Notes under the pieces: model-generated
Seen by the model: the letters and a program-made list of their open reading frames with translations, nothing else
What the model was told of the DNA's origin: nothing
The model's database searches: none
Origin: Bacteroidota bacterium
GTDB taxonomy: Bacteria; Bacteroidota; Bacteroidia; Chitinophagales; Saprospiraceae
Direction of reading: 5' to 3'
NCBI GenBank assembly: GCA_029781865.1
Contig: JAKOVW010000090.1
Location: 96,355-160,354, forward strand
Length of the DNA: 64,000 bases
Shown: positions 54,772 to 63,118 of the stretch, one piece after another
Layout: the number at the start of each line of letters is the position of its first letter
How positions within the stretch are numbered: position 1 is the stretch's first letter
Program-made: the position numbers and the translations under genes

Positions 54772-55458
54772 TCATTCTTTTCCCATTGCAACATCCAATT
54801 GAAATTTTACAAAATCATACTCAATGTGTTCAAGTAGCTCATAGCAATATTTTATTGCCTCATCGAACATATGTTTAAGAAGATCAGTTTTGAAAATTTC
54901 CTTTATTATTTGTGTAGAATCCCCTGATTTCATAACCGCTTTATCCATTATTTTTAATTTCTCACGACTAAAATGATCTAAGGCTTCTTGAAAATATTTA
55001 ATTTCTTCAGGTCTTTCATAGCTCCATTTATCATTAAACATTAATTGAAGATCATTGCTATGAACCATTCCGTTTCTTAATTTACAAATCATTTCAATAG
55101 TTTTCCATAGGTCTTGATTTATCACCGTCGAGAGATCTAACCCATTATCGTTACAATATTGTTTGATTCGTTTCCAATCCGCTGATATAACTTTTTCGCT
55201 ACACTTTACAGCTATTCTCTTCTCATCAAGTGATTTGCCCTCAACCAGAGCTAAGTCAGATAGATATTTCCATACAACCTCCTTTGTAAATCCTTCAATC
55301 AGAATCCAGACTTGAACGATAAAATTTACCCGTTCAGCTAAATCAACTTCATTTGATGGATAATCTTCAATCGTTGATAATTTGTTTGCGCAAAATAGAA
55401 TAGCAGTTTTCCAAAACTTAAGTGCAAATCCTTTCGACCTTGATACAATTTGTAACAT
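54772..55458 (-). CDS. HEPN-like protein (candidate RNase, Rx4H motif)
   Basis: The 228-aa protein is predicted all-helical and has R128 and H133 in KLRNGMVHSND, an Rx4H motif as in the active site of HEPN-superfamily RNases (Rx4-6H at the start of a helix). No signal peptide or membrane segment is present, so it is cytoplasmic. It is encoded on the opposite strand to the other cargo, convergent with the preceding gene (6-base gap), near the right end of island 1. HEPN proteins in islands often serve in toxin-antitoxin or abortive infection systems. I see no antitoxin (such as MNT) next to it. The exact HEPN subfamily cannot be stated. Confidence 0.6.
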   Translation of the reverse strand: MLQIVSRSKGFALKFWKTAILFCANKLSTIEDYPSNEVDLAERVNFIVQVWILIEGFTKEVVWKYLSDLALVEGKSLDEKRIAVKCSEKVISADWKRIKQYCNDNGLDLSTVINQDLWKTIEMICKLRNGMVHSNDLQLMFNDKWSYERPEEIKYFQEALDHFSREKLKIMDKAVMKSGDSTQIIKEIFKTDLLKHMFDEAIKYCYELLEHIEYDFVKFQLDVAMGKE

Positions 55459-55703
55459 AAAAGTGTTTTTGCATGTAAAAATATCATGGTTTATGCCCCC
55501 ACGATTTAATTATTTCCCAGACAATCTTTGCTAACACGACAAAATACCCAAATACTTTAATTCTTTGGTTTCTTTTGTCACCTTAGGAGTTTCAACTCAA
55601 AAAATTTGATTAGGAATAAGACAAAATACATTTCTCTCAAAAACACAGATGAGGAGCTTGTGAGGCCTTCAATAAGATATAAAAAATTTATCCATTGTTT
55701 GCA

Positions 55704-55742
55704 AATAAAAAAGCAGCTACAAAATATTCATTGTAACTGCTT
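55704..55742 (-). terminator. Terminator of the tRNA-Ala fragment (right copy)
   Basis: The arms aagcagctacaa and ttgtaactgctt pair (one mismatch) just past the 3' end of tRNA copy 2 on the minus strand, followed there by a T tract. It is analogous to but different in sequence from the hairpin at 47225-47256. Confidence 0.75.
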
Positions 55743-55752
55743 GATTATCAAT

Positions 55753-55802
55753 GTGGAGGATCAGGGATTCGAACCCAGGACCCCCTGCGTGCAAGGCAGG
55801 AG
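55753..55802 (-). repeat. attachment-site copy 2: 3' part of tRNA-Ala(UGC), no CCA
   Basis: Minus-strand reading gives CTCCTGCCTTGCACGCAGG (complete anticodon arm), the T arm and the acceptor ATCCTCCA, but no CCA follows. The 5' half (D arm and acceptor 5' strand) is absent. Forty-four bases are identical to copy 1. The next recombinase gene begins 184 bases away. Confidence 0.9.
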
Positions 55803-55985
55803 AATAAATGTAGCCAATAGTTGTCATAATTATTTAATAGTCTGTATTACAACTATTTATTTCTTTTCATAATTGCCACCAGTGCTCAAATAAACCTATA
55901 ATAAACCAATTTTGTTAGTGAAATTGTTAGCGATATTTTGATGTTCATTAATTACAATTACCATATTTATAGTTAAAAGGAAATT

Positions 55986-57251
55986 ATGAAAAAACCTACG
56001 TTTGATCTCGTACTATCTAAAAACAGACCGCATCTTAATGGTACATATCCATTATCATTAAGAGTTACCTATGAGCGAATTCCAAATTTAATTGGCCTCG
56101 GAATATCCTTAAAGGAAGATGAATTTAATAAAATTTGGAAATCGAAAACACCACGAAATGAATCTTTAACGAAAAAGATTAAACTTCAAAAAGAATTTAT
56201 ACAAAAAAGTTATGATATAATTGATCAAATGGAGAGGGAAGGAGTTGAATTATTTGATTTTAAGGAATTTAAGGCCAGGTTCAATGGCAAGAAATTAAAT
56301 ATTGATTCTAACTTGCTATGTATGTATGATAGAGTTATAACGGAGTATGCTTCAAATGATCAAATTAGCACATCTGAAAATTATAGAAACAGTAAGGCAG
56401 CTCTTGTTAAGTTTATAAACCCTAAAAACGGAGAAATTAAATTCAATTCTTTAAAAACAAAAGATCTGAGAGATATTGAGAATTATATGATTGTTGAGCG
56501 TAAATTAAGTCCAACAACATTATCTATGTATCTCAGGTGCTTAAAAACTGTTTATAATAAAGCTATTAGTGGAGGAATTATATCACATGACATTAGTCCT
56601 TTTAATTCTAAAATAGATCATTATGTCATTCCAATGGTCAGAAATGTAAAAAAGGCTTTAGGAACAGACGAAATTAATCGGTTGGCAGACTATTATGATT
56701 TTGAGAATAGTCCTCGGTGTAGGGCACGCGATTTTTGGATGCTATCATTTTATTGTTATGGTATGAATATTTGCGATATACTTCAATTGAAAAATAATAA
56801 TTTAGATGGAAATGTATTGCATTTCTATCGACAGAAAACGATGAATTCTCATCGGGGCAATCAAAAACCGGTTCAAATGTCACTAAAGCCTAATGCAATG
56901 GAGATTATTGACAAATACAGAAATCCGGACCAATCACCAGATAAGTATCTCTTTGATGAATTAGATCATAAGGATTCCGCAATTATAAAGCGTAAAAAAA
57001 TTAAAAAATTCACCAGATTCATTAACCAGCATATTAAAAAAATTGCAATAATAATAGGAATAGACCCAAAAGTGTCCACTTATTATGCAAGACATAGTTT
57101 TGCCACTATAGCCAGAAACAATGGAACGGAGGTAGAAAAAATATCACTCCTAATGGCCCATTCAAATATTTCTACTACTCAAAAATATTTGGATTCATTA
57201 AATTTAGAACAGTCTCGTGCAATATCAGATAATATTTATCGGGATTTTTAA
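55986..57251 (+). CDS. Tyrosine recombinase (island 2 integrase)
   Basis: This is a site-specific recombinase of 421 aa with the same three-domain layout as the first one. It has an arm-binding domain (FDLVLSKNRPHLNGTYPLSL), a SAM-like domain (about 110-215) and a catalytic domain with R369-H370 (YYARHSFAT), the MAHSNISTTQKYLDSL box and Y401. As in the other integrase, the usual first-Arg position is different (FYCYGMNICDI). The two integrases are clearly related but diverged. The gene starts 184 bases from tRNA copy 2, consistent with integration into tRNA-Ala. Confidence 0.93.
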   Translation: MKKPTFDLVLSKNRPHLNGTYPLSLRVTYERIPNLIGLGISLKEDEFNKIWKSKTPRNESLTKKIKLQKEFIQKSYDIIDQMEREGVELFDFKEFKARFNGKKLNIDSNLLCMYDRVITEYASNDQISTSENYRNSKAALVKFINPKNGEIKFNSLKTKDLRDIENYMIVERKLSPTTLSMYLRCLKTVYNKAISGGIISHDISPFNSKIDHYVIPMVRNVKKALGTDEINRLADYYDFENSPRCRARDFWMLSFYCYGMNICDILQLKNNNLDGNVLHFYRQKTMNSHRGNQKPVQMSLKPNAMEIIDKYRNPDQSPDKYLFDELDHKDSAIIKRKKIKKFTRFINQHIKKIAIIIGIDPKVSTYYARHSFATIARNNGTEVEKISLLMAHSNISTTQKYLDSLNLEQSRAISDNIYRDF

Positions 57252-57489
57252 AATTAAAATTGATACTTACGACGTATTACGAAATTAATTAAAAACCATT
57301 TTTATAGACATAGTGTAAGTGATTTCTATGGTAATTGAAATTCATAAGTCTCGTATTCTTTCTAGGCTAGAGCATGCATATTATTTTAAAATAATAATTT
57401 ATAGTACGATTCGATTAAATAATTTGAAATAAATAGCATAAAGAATGATTGTTTGATTCTCTGGGCACTATTTATATTAAAAGAGAATT

Positions 57490-57675
57490 ATGAGTGCTCT
57501 TCCCAAACTGTACACATTAAAAGAAGTTGCTGAGTATTTGCATTGCTCGGACACCACGCTTTACCGCTATGTTAAGGCACAGCAAATAACTTATTTGCGC
57601 AGAGGCCGATTATTATTGTTTAAAGAAGATGATATTAAGGAGTTTATGAACAAATCTACCATTAAGTCATCATAA
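57490..57675 (+). CDS. Excisionase-type HTH protein 1
   Basis: The 61-aa protein consists of a MerR-like winged helix of the HTH_17/excisionase family: LYTLKEVAEYLHCSDTTLYRYVKAQQI (helix-turn-helix), then a wing LRRGRLLLFKEDDIKEFM. Such small proteins bind near attachment sites or act as repressors in tyrosine-recombinase islands. It lies 238 bases after the integrase gene. A second copy of the same type is encoded at 60412 on the opposite strand. Confidence 0.88.
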   Translation: MSALPKLYTLKEVAEYLHCSDTTLYRYVKAQQITYLRRGRLLLFKEDDIKEFMNKSTIKSS

Positions 57676-58264
57676 TGAACTAAATCAGATAGAACTTCTC
57701 GATTAATTTCAGTTCGAAAGATCCAAATGAAATGGCGGATTCGTTAGCCTATACCCGTCTATTTAAACTGAATTATTAAAAGATTAAATATTTGCAGAAT
57801 TTAGCAATAATAGTACGCTTGCATTGAATTCAAATAGTTTACCTATGAAATATATGACGTGATAAAACTAATAAAATCAGAATGCTTAGATCAAAAGTGG
57901 TCAGAATTACATCATTAAAATCAAGAAAGTAAACTTAATAATCAATTTTCCTTAGGAGGATTTTATTATCACTTTATTAAAAACCTTCGAAAAAAGAAAT
58001 TCCCTTATTAATGTAAATCAAAAATGAAACCAATTGATTTATTATATGACCATTTTTTCCCCCCACGAAATTTTTTGTTCCCCGAAATGCAAGGCTATTG
58101 AAAGCGCAGCCAGAATAGGGGTTGGTTTACCCCTTCCCGATATAATTCCCCCCTACCCCTCCCAAGCCAGAAGGTTGAATGCATATGTTAAGTTTTGAAA
58201 GCTCTTAAATATTGGCAACAAAAGAATAGATCATTCTCGGAGTTTATTTTTAGACCAATTAAAA
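57676..58264. other. Non-coding stretch with C-rich segment
   Basis: I see no gene. The first 380 bases are AT-rich. The segment 58058-58160 is unusual, with several runs of four to six C in otherwise AT-rich DNA. It includes the inverted repeat AGGGGT-N6-ACCCCT at 58117-58134. An origin, oriT or recombination-site role is possible but unproven. Confidence 0.4.
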
Positions 58265-58579
58265 ATGCTCATTCCCAAGTACATCTATAAATGGGAGCAA
58301 ATAATGCATATCAAAGTTTCAGAATTCGGCATCAAGAAAATGAAAACTAAGTGGGGGACTTGCAATATAGAAGCCAAGAGAATATGGCTTAACTTGGAAC
58401 TTGCCAAAAAACCAATCCAATGTCTGGAATTTATTATAGTCCATGAGATGGTTCATTTATTGGAGCGCAAGCATAATGATCGGTTCATAGCCTATATGAA
58501 TAAATATTTGCCTAAATGGCGCAGCTATAAAGAAGAACTCAATAGCATCCCTGTCGGTCATGCTGAATGGGAATATTGA
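58265..58579 (+). CDS. DUF45/YgjP-type metallopeptidase, N-terminally truncated
   Basis: The 104-residue frame holds the C-terminal half of a YgjP-like (DUF45, SprT-like) zinc peptidase: KKMKTKWGTCN, LNLELAKKP, and the zinc motif HEMVHLLERKHNDRF (HExxH plus third ligand H). Full-length family members are about twice as long; the N-terminal part is absent. The frame is open upstream only to 58199. It may be a degraded gene or a minimal form. Family proteins often accompany type I restriction genes, but none is seen here. It overlaps the convergent polymerase-like gene by 22 bases. Confidence 0.7.
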   Translation: MLIPKYIYKWEQIMHIKVSEFGIKKMKTKWGTCNIEAKRIWLNLELAKKPIQCLEFIIVHEMVHLLERKHNDRFIAYMNKYLPKWRSYKEELNSIPVGHAEWEY

Positions 58580-60165
58580 TTCTTATCATTTTCCTTATCA
58601 CATCCGTCATATATTTCTTCACTCAATTGATAATGCACCAATTCTGCGTTCAATATTTTCTCCATTTCTTCTCTTACACGGTCTTTTTCTGAAAGAGGGC
58701 ATAAAATACTATCATGCTTAGAAAGTACGTGAAAACCTTCTTTAATTAACTTTGGGAGGATTTTATCTATGTATATTTCACTTTCCTTATGCATTAACGA
58801 AATTGCAAAAGCTGGTGATCCTTTTGATCTCTTATATGAATCAATTAGGTTAATAAGATTCGGAAAAATCTCTTTCATTTTAACTTTGGACTTTGGATTG
58901 TATCTATAGCTTGAATAGAAAATCAAAAATGCTACTGCTTTGGCAGAATCCCGAGAATCCAATTCTAAAATATCTTTAATCTCATCATAAAACTTTCCTT
59001 CACAAGCTAAATCAATAAATTCAACCAAATCCTGTGTTAATACCCTAAATTCCCTATTTACTAAATCATTATAGTTGAATTGTCTTGTAATCCCTTTATT
59101 TGTTTTAATTCCTTGAATTGTACTTGTAAATTTATTCAGAATCACATTTCTTTCTATAAAAGTAGTAATGCTTTTCTTAATTGGTATTAGCTTTCCAGGA
59201 ATCTTCGTATCAAAAATATAGTCATCAAAATATCCATTCTTAATCATTCGTGCCAAAATTGTAGAATGAGAATTTTTCAAATCTATTGAACAAATTTCTT
59301 CCCCGTTAAACTTTAAAGCTGGCAACAGTTCCTTTGGAAATGAAGTAATATTTGTATGAAGTCTCTTATCTGTCTGTCCCTTTTTTATAAAAAACTCTTT
59401 ATTTATCAAACTTGTAATACTATTATTATATGACAATGAAAGCAACATCTTCTTCTGAGTTATATAATCTGTAATATTAGTCAATCTAAAAGTATTTTTA
59501 TCCTTAATCAAATCAATATCCCTTTCACTTTCTTTTAAAACAGACAATATCATTTTGACAGGATAAAATATATTCTTTTCATTAGGATCACTATTTGGTT
59601 CTAAATCATTCACATTTACTATCTGGCTATCATCAATTTCATTATTAATTTCAATATATTTTCTAAATCTTTCATTTTCAATATAATCTTTAATTAATCT
59701 GTCAGCTGATTGCTTATCAACAGTTATTAATTCTAAACTTTTTAAAGTCTCCTTCTTTAATTTCCCACCAACATTTTCTTTTCTATTTTTTATTATTTGT
59801 TCCTTTAAATAAGTCAATTCTACCAAATTACCCCAATCAGTCATCAAATTTGGATTAATTCTATAAGTTTTACAATATTTAAACCCATTAAAATTAGAAT
59901 AACTATTATTTCTTTGAATAATATTTCTATCAATTAAATCATTCATATAGCGATTATAATTCTCTAAAAATGCTTTCTTCCAGTATGTACTAGGAATAGG
60001 TATATAATCATGAAAAGTTAAGTTTTTTCTTTTTATTAACTTTATAATAATATGAACCAAATGAAATTTCTTATTATTCTTAGATTTTCTAGTCTTTAAA
60101 CTCATAATTTGATCTACCAATACCTTTGGTAAATTAAAATGTATTCTATTGTTTTTCATTTTCAT
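58558..60165 (-). CDS. Minimal family A DNA polymerase-like protein (exonuclease-less)
   Basis: I do not recognise this protein by name. Its C-terminal 270 residues contain, in order, three motifs that fit the palm and fingers of family A polymerases. Motif A is ICSIDLKNSHSTIL (D295). Motif B is RDSAKAVAFLIFYSSY (R405, K409, Y417), like the RxxxKxxxFxxxYG O-helix. Motif C is LSKHDSILCP (H484-D485). No 5' or 3' exonuclease domain precedes them; the first 260 residues are Lys- and Asn-rich and look like a helical DNA-binding part. At 535 aa it is much shorter than Pol I. It lies between two Xis-type genes and beside a repeat-rich region, so I infer a replication protein of island 2. A primer-independent or template-transfer role cannot be excluded. 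Confidence 0.6.
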   Translation of the reverse strand: MKMKNNRIHFNLPKVLVDQIMSLKTRKSKNNKKFHLVHIIIKLIKRKNLTFHDYIPIPSTYWKKAFLENYNRYMNDLIDRNIIQRNNSYSNFNGFKYCKTYRINPNLMTDWGNLVELTYLKEQIIKNRKENVGGKLKKETLKSLELITVDKQSADRLIKDYIENERFRKYIEINNEIDDSQIVNVNDLEPNSDPNEKNIFYPVKMILSVLKESERDIDLIKDKNTFRLTNITDYITQKKMLLSLSYNNSITSLINKEFFIKKGQTDKRLHTNITSFPKELLPALKFNGEEICSIDLKNSHSTILARMIKNGYFDDYIFDTKIPGKLIPIKKSITTFIERNVILNKFTSTIQGIKTNKGITRQFNYNDLVNREFRVLTQDLVEFIDLACEGKFYDEIKDILELDSRDSAKAVAFLIFYSSYRYNPKSKVKMKEIFPNLINLIDSYKRSKGSPAFAISLMHKESEIYIDKILPKLIKEGFHVLSKHDSILCPLSEKDRVREEMEKILNAELVHYQLSEEIYDGCDKENDKNQYSHSA

Positions 60166-60340
60166 ATAATTTCTATTGTTACTAATAAATATATCAATTC
60201 ACATAATTAATCATTTCAATTCTATTTCTACTTCACTATTTTGTTCCATATATGTTCATCACTTTTGTTACATCACATTCATTTATAATCATTTAGAAAT
60301 GTATTTTTTGACAAAATTTAACTGAAATAATTTTTCGTTT

Positions 60341-60359
60341 TATAGAACGCTGTTCTATA
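60341..60359. promoter_or_regulatory. 19-bp perfect palindrome (operator candidate)
   Basis: TATAGAAC-GCT-GTTCTATA has perfect 8-bp arms. It lies in the spacer between the second excisionase-type gene and the polymerase-like gene, upstream of the latter. Confidence 0.5.
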
Positions 60360-60411
60360 TAATGAGCGCTTGTTACGCCTTAAAGAATAAGATTGTATAA
60401 CCTGATAGATT

Positions 60412-60603
60412 TCATATTGATTGCTGCCGCGCGGTTATATGAAAACGTTCAAGAAATTCTTTTACATCTTTCTCAGGAAACAGCAATGTCCTCACTCTCC
60501 TTATATAACCTATTCTATCTTCACTTACATATCTATATACTGTAGATCTTGAGCAACTAAGAATTTCACATAACTGTGGGTCTGTGTATAATTTATTCTC
60601 CAT
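60412..60603 (-). CDS. Excisionase-type HTH protein 2
   Basis: The 63-aa protein is a MerR-like HTH_17/excisionase domain: LYTDPQLCEILSCSRSTVYRYVSEDRIGYIRR, then LLFPEKDVKEFLERF. It resembles the protein at 57490 in layout and wing. It is encoded on the same strand as the polymerase-like gene and 246 bases upstream of it, so it is placed to be its autoregulator or a recombination directionality factor. The repeat boxes begin immediately upstream of its start codon. Confidence 0.87.
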   Translation of the reverse strand: MENKLYTDPQLCEILSCSRSTVYRYVSEDRIGYIRRVRTLLFPEKDVKEFLERFHITARQQSI

Positions 60604-60762
60604 TCTGAAAATATTATATGACTGAGTTAATAATTAAATCGACTGCAAAATTAAATGCATTATCAAAAAGGTAATATCTAGTATCATTGAAAAGTTTAAA
60701 ATTAAAATAATTATTTTTTTAAAAACCAAATAATATTTCGATTCTGTATATGAACAGCTTGT

Positions 60763-60922
60763 GGTCATATAATTTTGGTCATATACATCGGTCTTTTAAG
60801 ATCTTAAATAGTGGTTATATACACTTTCCTTTCAAAATTTAAATCACGGTGAATCATTATATCAGAATTATATCGTCATATAATACTCATAAAATAAAGT
60901 TCAGTTCTATAAATTATATGAC
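60763..60922. repeat. Iteron-like boxes GGTCATATAM
   Basis: Direct copies lie at 60763 (ggtcatataa), 60777 (ggtcatatac), 60813 (ggttatatac) and 60874 (cgtcatataa), and an inverted one at 60914 (ttatatgac). Further copies are at 60614 (inverted) and 61178 (gtcatatac). They fill the spacer between the second excisionase-type gene and the helicase. They could be replication iterons or operator sites. Confidence 0.6.
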
Positions 60923-61181
60923 TCATGAACTAATTAATAGAAATAATATTAGTTCATTCATAATTCTGTTTCAATAACAAAATTATACATACTTATTGTC
61001 AGTAAACGACAACTATCGCTATCAATGTCAGGAATTGAATTTTGATGCTCAGGTAGTTTTCGAAAATTTAAAAGGCATGCAGTAAATATGCCTGATAAAT
61101 GGCTGGTATATAATATGATTGATGCTAATAATAAAGAATGAAAAATAATTACACGTATAACTTAAAATAGAACTATAGTCA

Positions 61182-61203
61182 TATACAGATTTAAATCTGT
61201 ATA
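61182..61203. promoter_or_regulatory. 22-bp perfect palindrome before the helicase gene
   Basis: TATACAGATTTAAATCTGTATA is a perfect palindrome overlapping the last GGTCATATAC-type box, 45 bases before the helicase start codon. Confidence 0.65.
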
Positions 61204-61247
61204 GTATTGTTAAAAACAAATTTTATTTAAAACTTAAATAGTTACAA

Positions 61248-62783
61248 ATGAATATATTAAAAAACAACGAGATTTCAAGAACTGAGCCCAATACTTCAGT
61301 TACCCTCAGGGATTATCAAAAAACAGCATTAGCTCAAATTTTGAAGAAATGGGAAGATGGAAAGAGAAAACTTTTATTACAAATGCCTACAGGAACTGGA
61401 AAAACGGTTGTGTTTGCGGAAATTGCACGTATGAAAAGTGTAAATGGAGGTAATATTCTTATTATAGAGCATAAACGGGAATTAGTTGAACAAGCAGTTA
61501 GCAAATTGACAGATAATAGTATATCGGCTGGAATTATTATGGCTGGTGAATTAGAAGATGATAGTAAGAAAGTACAAATAGCGACTATTCAAACTCTCAA
61601 AAATCGTATAAAACCTAAAGCCGATTTAATAATTATTGATGAAGCACATCATGTTGCAGCGAAAACTTATAGAAAACTTTGGAATTTCTATCCAGAAGCA
61701 AAATTCTTGGGTGTTACCGCTACTCCAATTCGGCTAAACGGAGAAGGATTTGATGATCTTTTTGACGAACTAATAGTGAGTGATTCTATACGAAAATTCA
61801 TTGATAATAAATATTTGGTTTCGATAGATCATTTTGTATGTTCCACGCCGGACTTATCAGATCTTAAACTAATTAATGGTGATTATGAAAAGTCAAATCT
61901 TTCCAGGAAAATGATGAAAGACAATACTCTTAATGAACTTATCTCTACATACAAAAGTAATTACCTTAGTAAATCCGCTATAGTATTTGCTGTTGATATA
62001 GAGCATAGCAAGAAAATTGTTGAGTATTATACAGATGCCGGAATAAATGCTGTACATATTGATTTTACAACGCCTATTGAAAAACGAAAGAAAATTTTAG
62101 ACGACTTCAGAAACAAAAAAATTAAAGTCATTAGTAATGTTGAAATAATTACGGAAGGCTTTGACTTTCCTGCTTGTGAAGTAGTGCAGTTAGCAAGGCC
62201 TACGAAATCATTGTCATTGTATCTTCAAATGGTTGGTAGAGTTATGAGGCCAGCAGCCGGTAAAAGCAAGGGAATCATATTAGATCATGCCAATCTCTGG
62301 TTGGAGCATGGAAGCTCCATAAATCATAGAAATTGGAATTTAAAAGGACAAAAAAATGACATAAATAAGAAAACAGATCCAGAAGTCTGCGCTTTTCGGA
62401 AGGATGGTTCACTCAAAAAAGTAAATCGGGAAGACTTGAGAGAAATAAACGGCTTAAAAATCGTACCATTATGTGAAGAGCACAAGAGGCTATTCATTTT
62501 TGAAGACAAATTAACCTATTCAAATAAAAAAAACTTTAAAATTATAAATGCATATTTACTTTATAAAGAATATTTAAAAAGTAGAAATGTAATCCTTACT
62601 GATTATGAATTTAATTACATTCAGAATCGATTAAATGTTTTAAATAAACAAGTAGCAAAAGATAGGCAATTCAGCGAAGGGTTTTGGTATTATGAGGAAA
62701 GGAAATTGCAGTCGCAATCTTTAAGAAAAGATGACACTATAATAAATCGTTCCTCTAATAGGCAAATGCAATATTCACGTTGA
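61248..62783 (+). CDS. SF2 DEAH-box helicase
   Basis: This is a cytoplasmic superfamily 2 helicase, 511 aa. Motifs in order: Q-motif-like LRDYQKTAL, Walker A MPTGTGKT (residues 46-53, K52), motif Ia IEHKRELVEQA, DEAH box at 131-134 (IIDEAHH), motif III VTATP, motif IV region VFAVDIEHSKKIVEYY, motif V NVEIITEGFDFP and motif VI LQMVGRVMRP. This set and the length are typical of RecQ/XPB-like and phage or plasmid helicases (for example HsdR-like ATPase modules). The C-terminal 150 residues lack a recognised domain. It is the last gene before an empty spacer and faces the polymerase-like gene across the repeat region. A replication role is inferred. Confidence 0.92.
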   Translation: MNILKNNEISRTEPNTSVTLRDYQKTALAQILKKWEDGKRKLLLQMPTGTGKTVVFAEIARMKSVNGGNILIIEHKRELVEQAVSKLTDNSISAGIIMAGELEDDSKKVQIATIQTLKNRIKPKADLIIIDEAHHVAAKTYRKLWNFYPEAKFLGVTATPIRLNGEGFDDLFDELIVSDSIRKFIDNKYLVSIDHFVCSTPDLSDLKLINGDYEKSNLSRKMMKDNTLNELISTYKSNYLSKSAIVFAVDIEHSKKIVEYYTDAGINAVHIDFTTPIEKRKKILDDFRNKKIKVISNVEIITEGFDFPACEVVQLARPTKSLSLYLQMVGRVMRPAAGKSKGIILDHANLWLEHGSSINHRNWNLKGQKNDINKKTDPEVCAFRKDGSLKKVNREDLREINGLKIVPLCEEHKRLFIFEDKLTYSNKKNFKIINAYLLYKEYLKSRNVILTDYEFNYIQNRLNVLNKQVAKDRQFSEGFWYYEERKLQSQSLRKDDTIINRSSNRQMQYSR

Positions 62784-63118
62784 CCAGAAAATTAAAACAT
62801 TCAGGTATACTGCCAACTCAATTATATTTCTTATCAGACCAATCAAATAGAGGATTTTGTTTCTGGACCACGAAATTTAATTGGATCTGGGTGTGCTTTG
62901 TAGGGTAATTTCCTGAACTATTGCAACACTGTAATCAATTTGTCATGACTTTCAGGCTTGATTCCTTAATAAGAATGTGAAAGTGGTGACAGATTGCTTA
63001 CTTCAACATAAATAAAATTGCTTTCTGTTTTAGAAATTTCATTCAAAGTTGACGATTGATGGCAAGCTGAGTAGGCCCTTTAGTGAAATTACTCTATCCA
63101 CTAAAATTAAGTAGGCAA
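62784..63118. other. Intergenic spacer, no gene seen
   Basis: I see nothing more than AT-rich sequence here. It lies between the helicase and a convergent gene encoding a secreted protein. Confidence 0.5.

Larger units (their letters stand above)
47263..55752. mobile_element. Genomic island 1 integrated at tRNA-Ala(UGC)
   Basis: The unit is bounded by two direct copies of the tRNA-Ala 3' fragment. It contains a tyrosine recombinase at its left end, a 1.2-kb non-coding segment with a duplicated 90-bp block, two T9SS-exported proteins and a HEPN-like protein. No transfer genes are present, so it would be an integrative island rather than a full conjugative element. Boundaries follow from the repeats; mobility is inferred. 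Confidence 0.75.
60604..61247. other. AT-rich regulatory/origin-like region
   Basis: This 644-base stretch has no gene. It contains the GGTCATATAM boxes and a 22-bp palindrome and is very AT-rich, a composition typical of replication origins or divergent promoters. Confidence 0.5.

Noticed and set aside
55606-55872. 88-residue ORF at the right tRNA fragment
   Set aside because: It runs across the tRNA fragment and its terminator hairpin; the peptide is a translation of tRNA sequence (GFEPRTPCVQG).
60763-60922. CRISPR array
   Set aside because: The boxes are only 9-10 bases, spaced irregularly and in both orientations, with no cas genes nearby.
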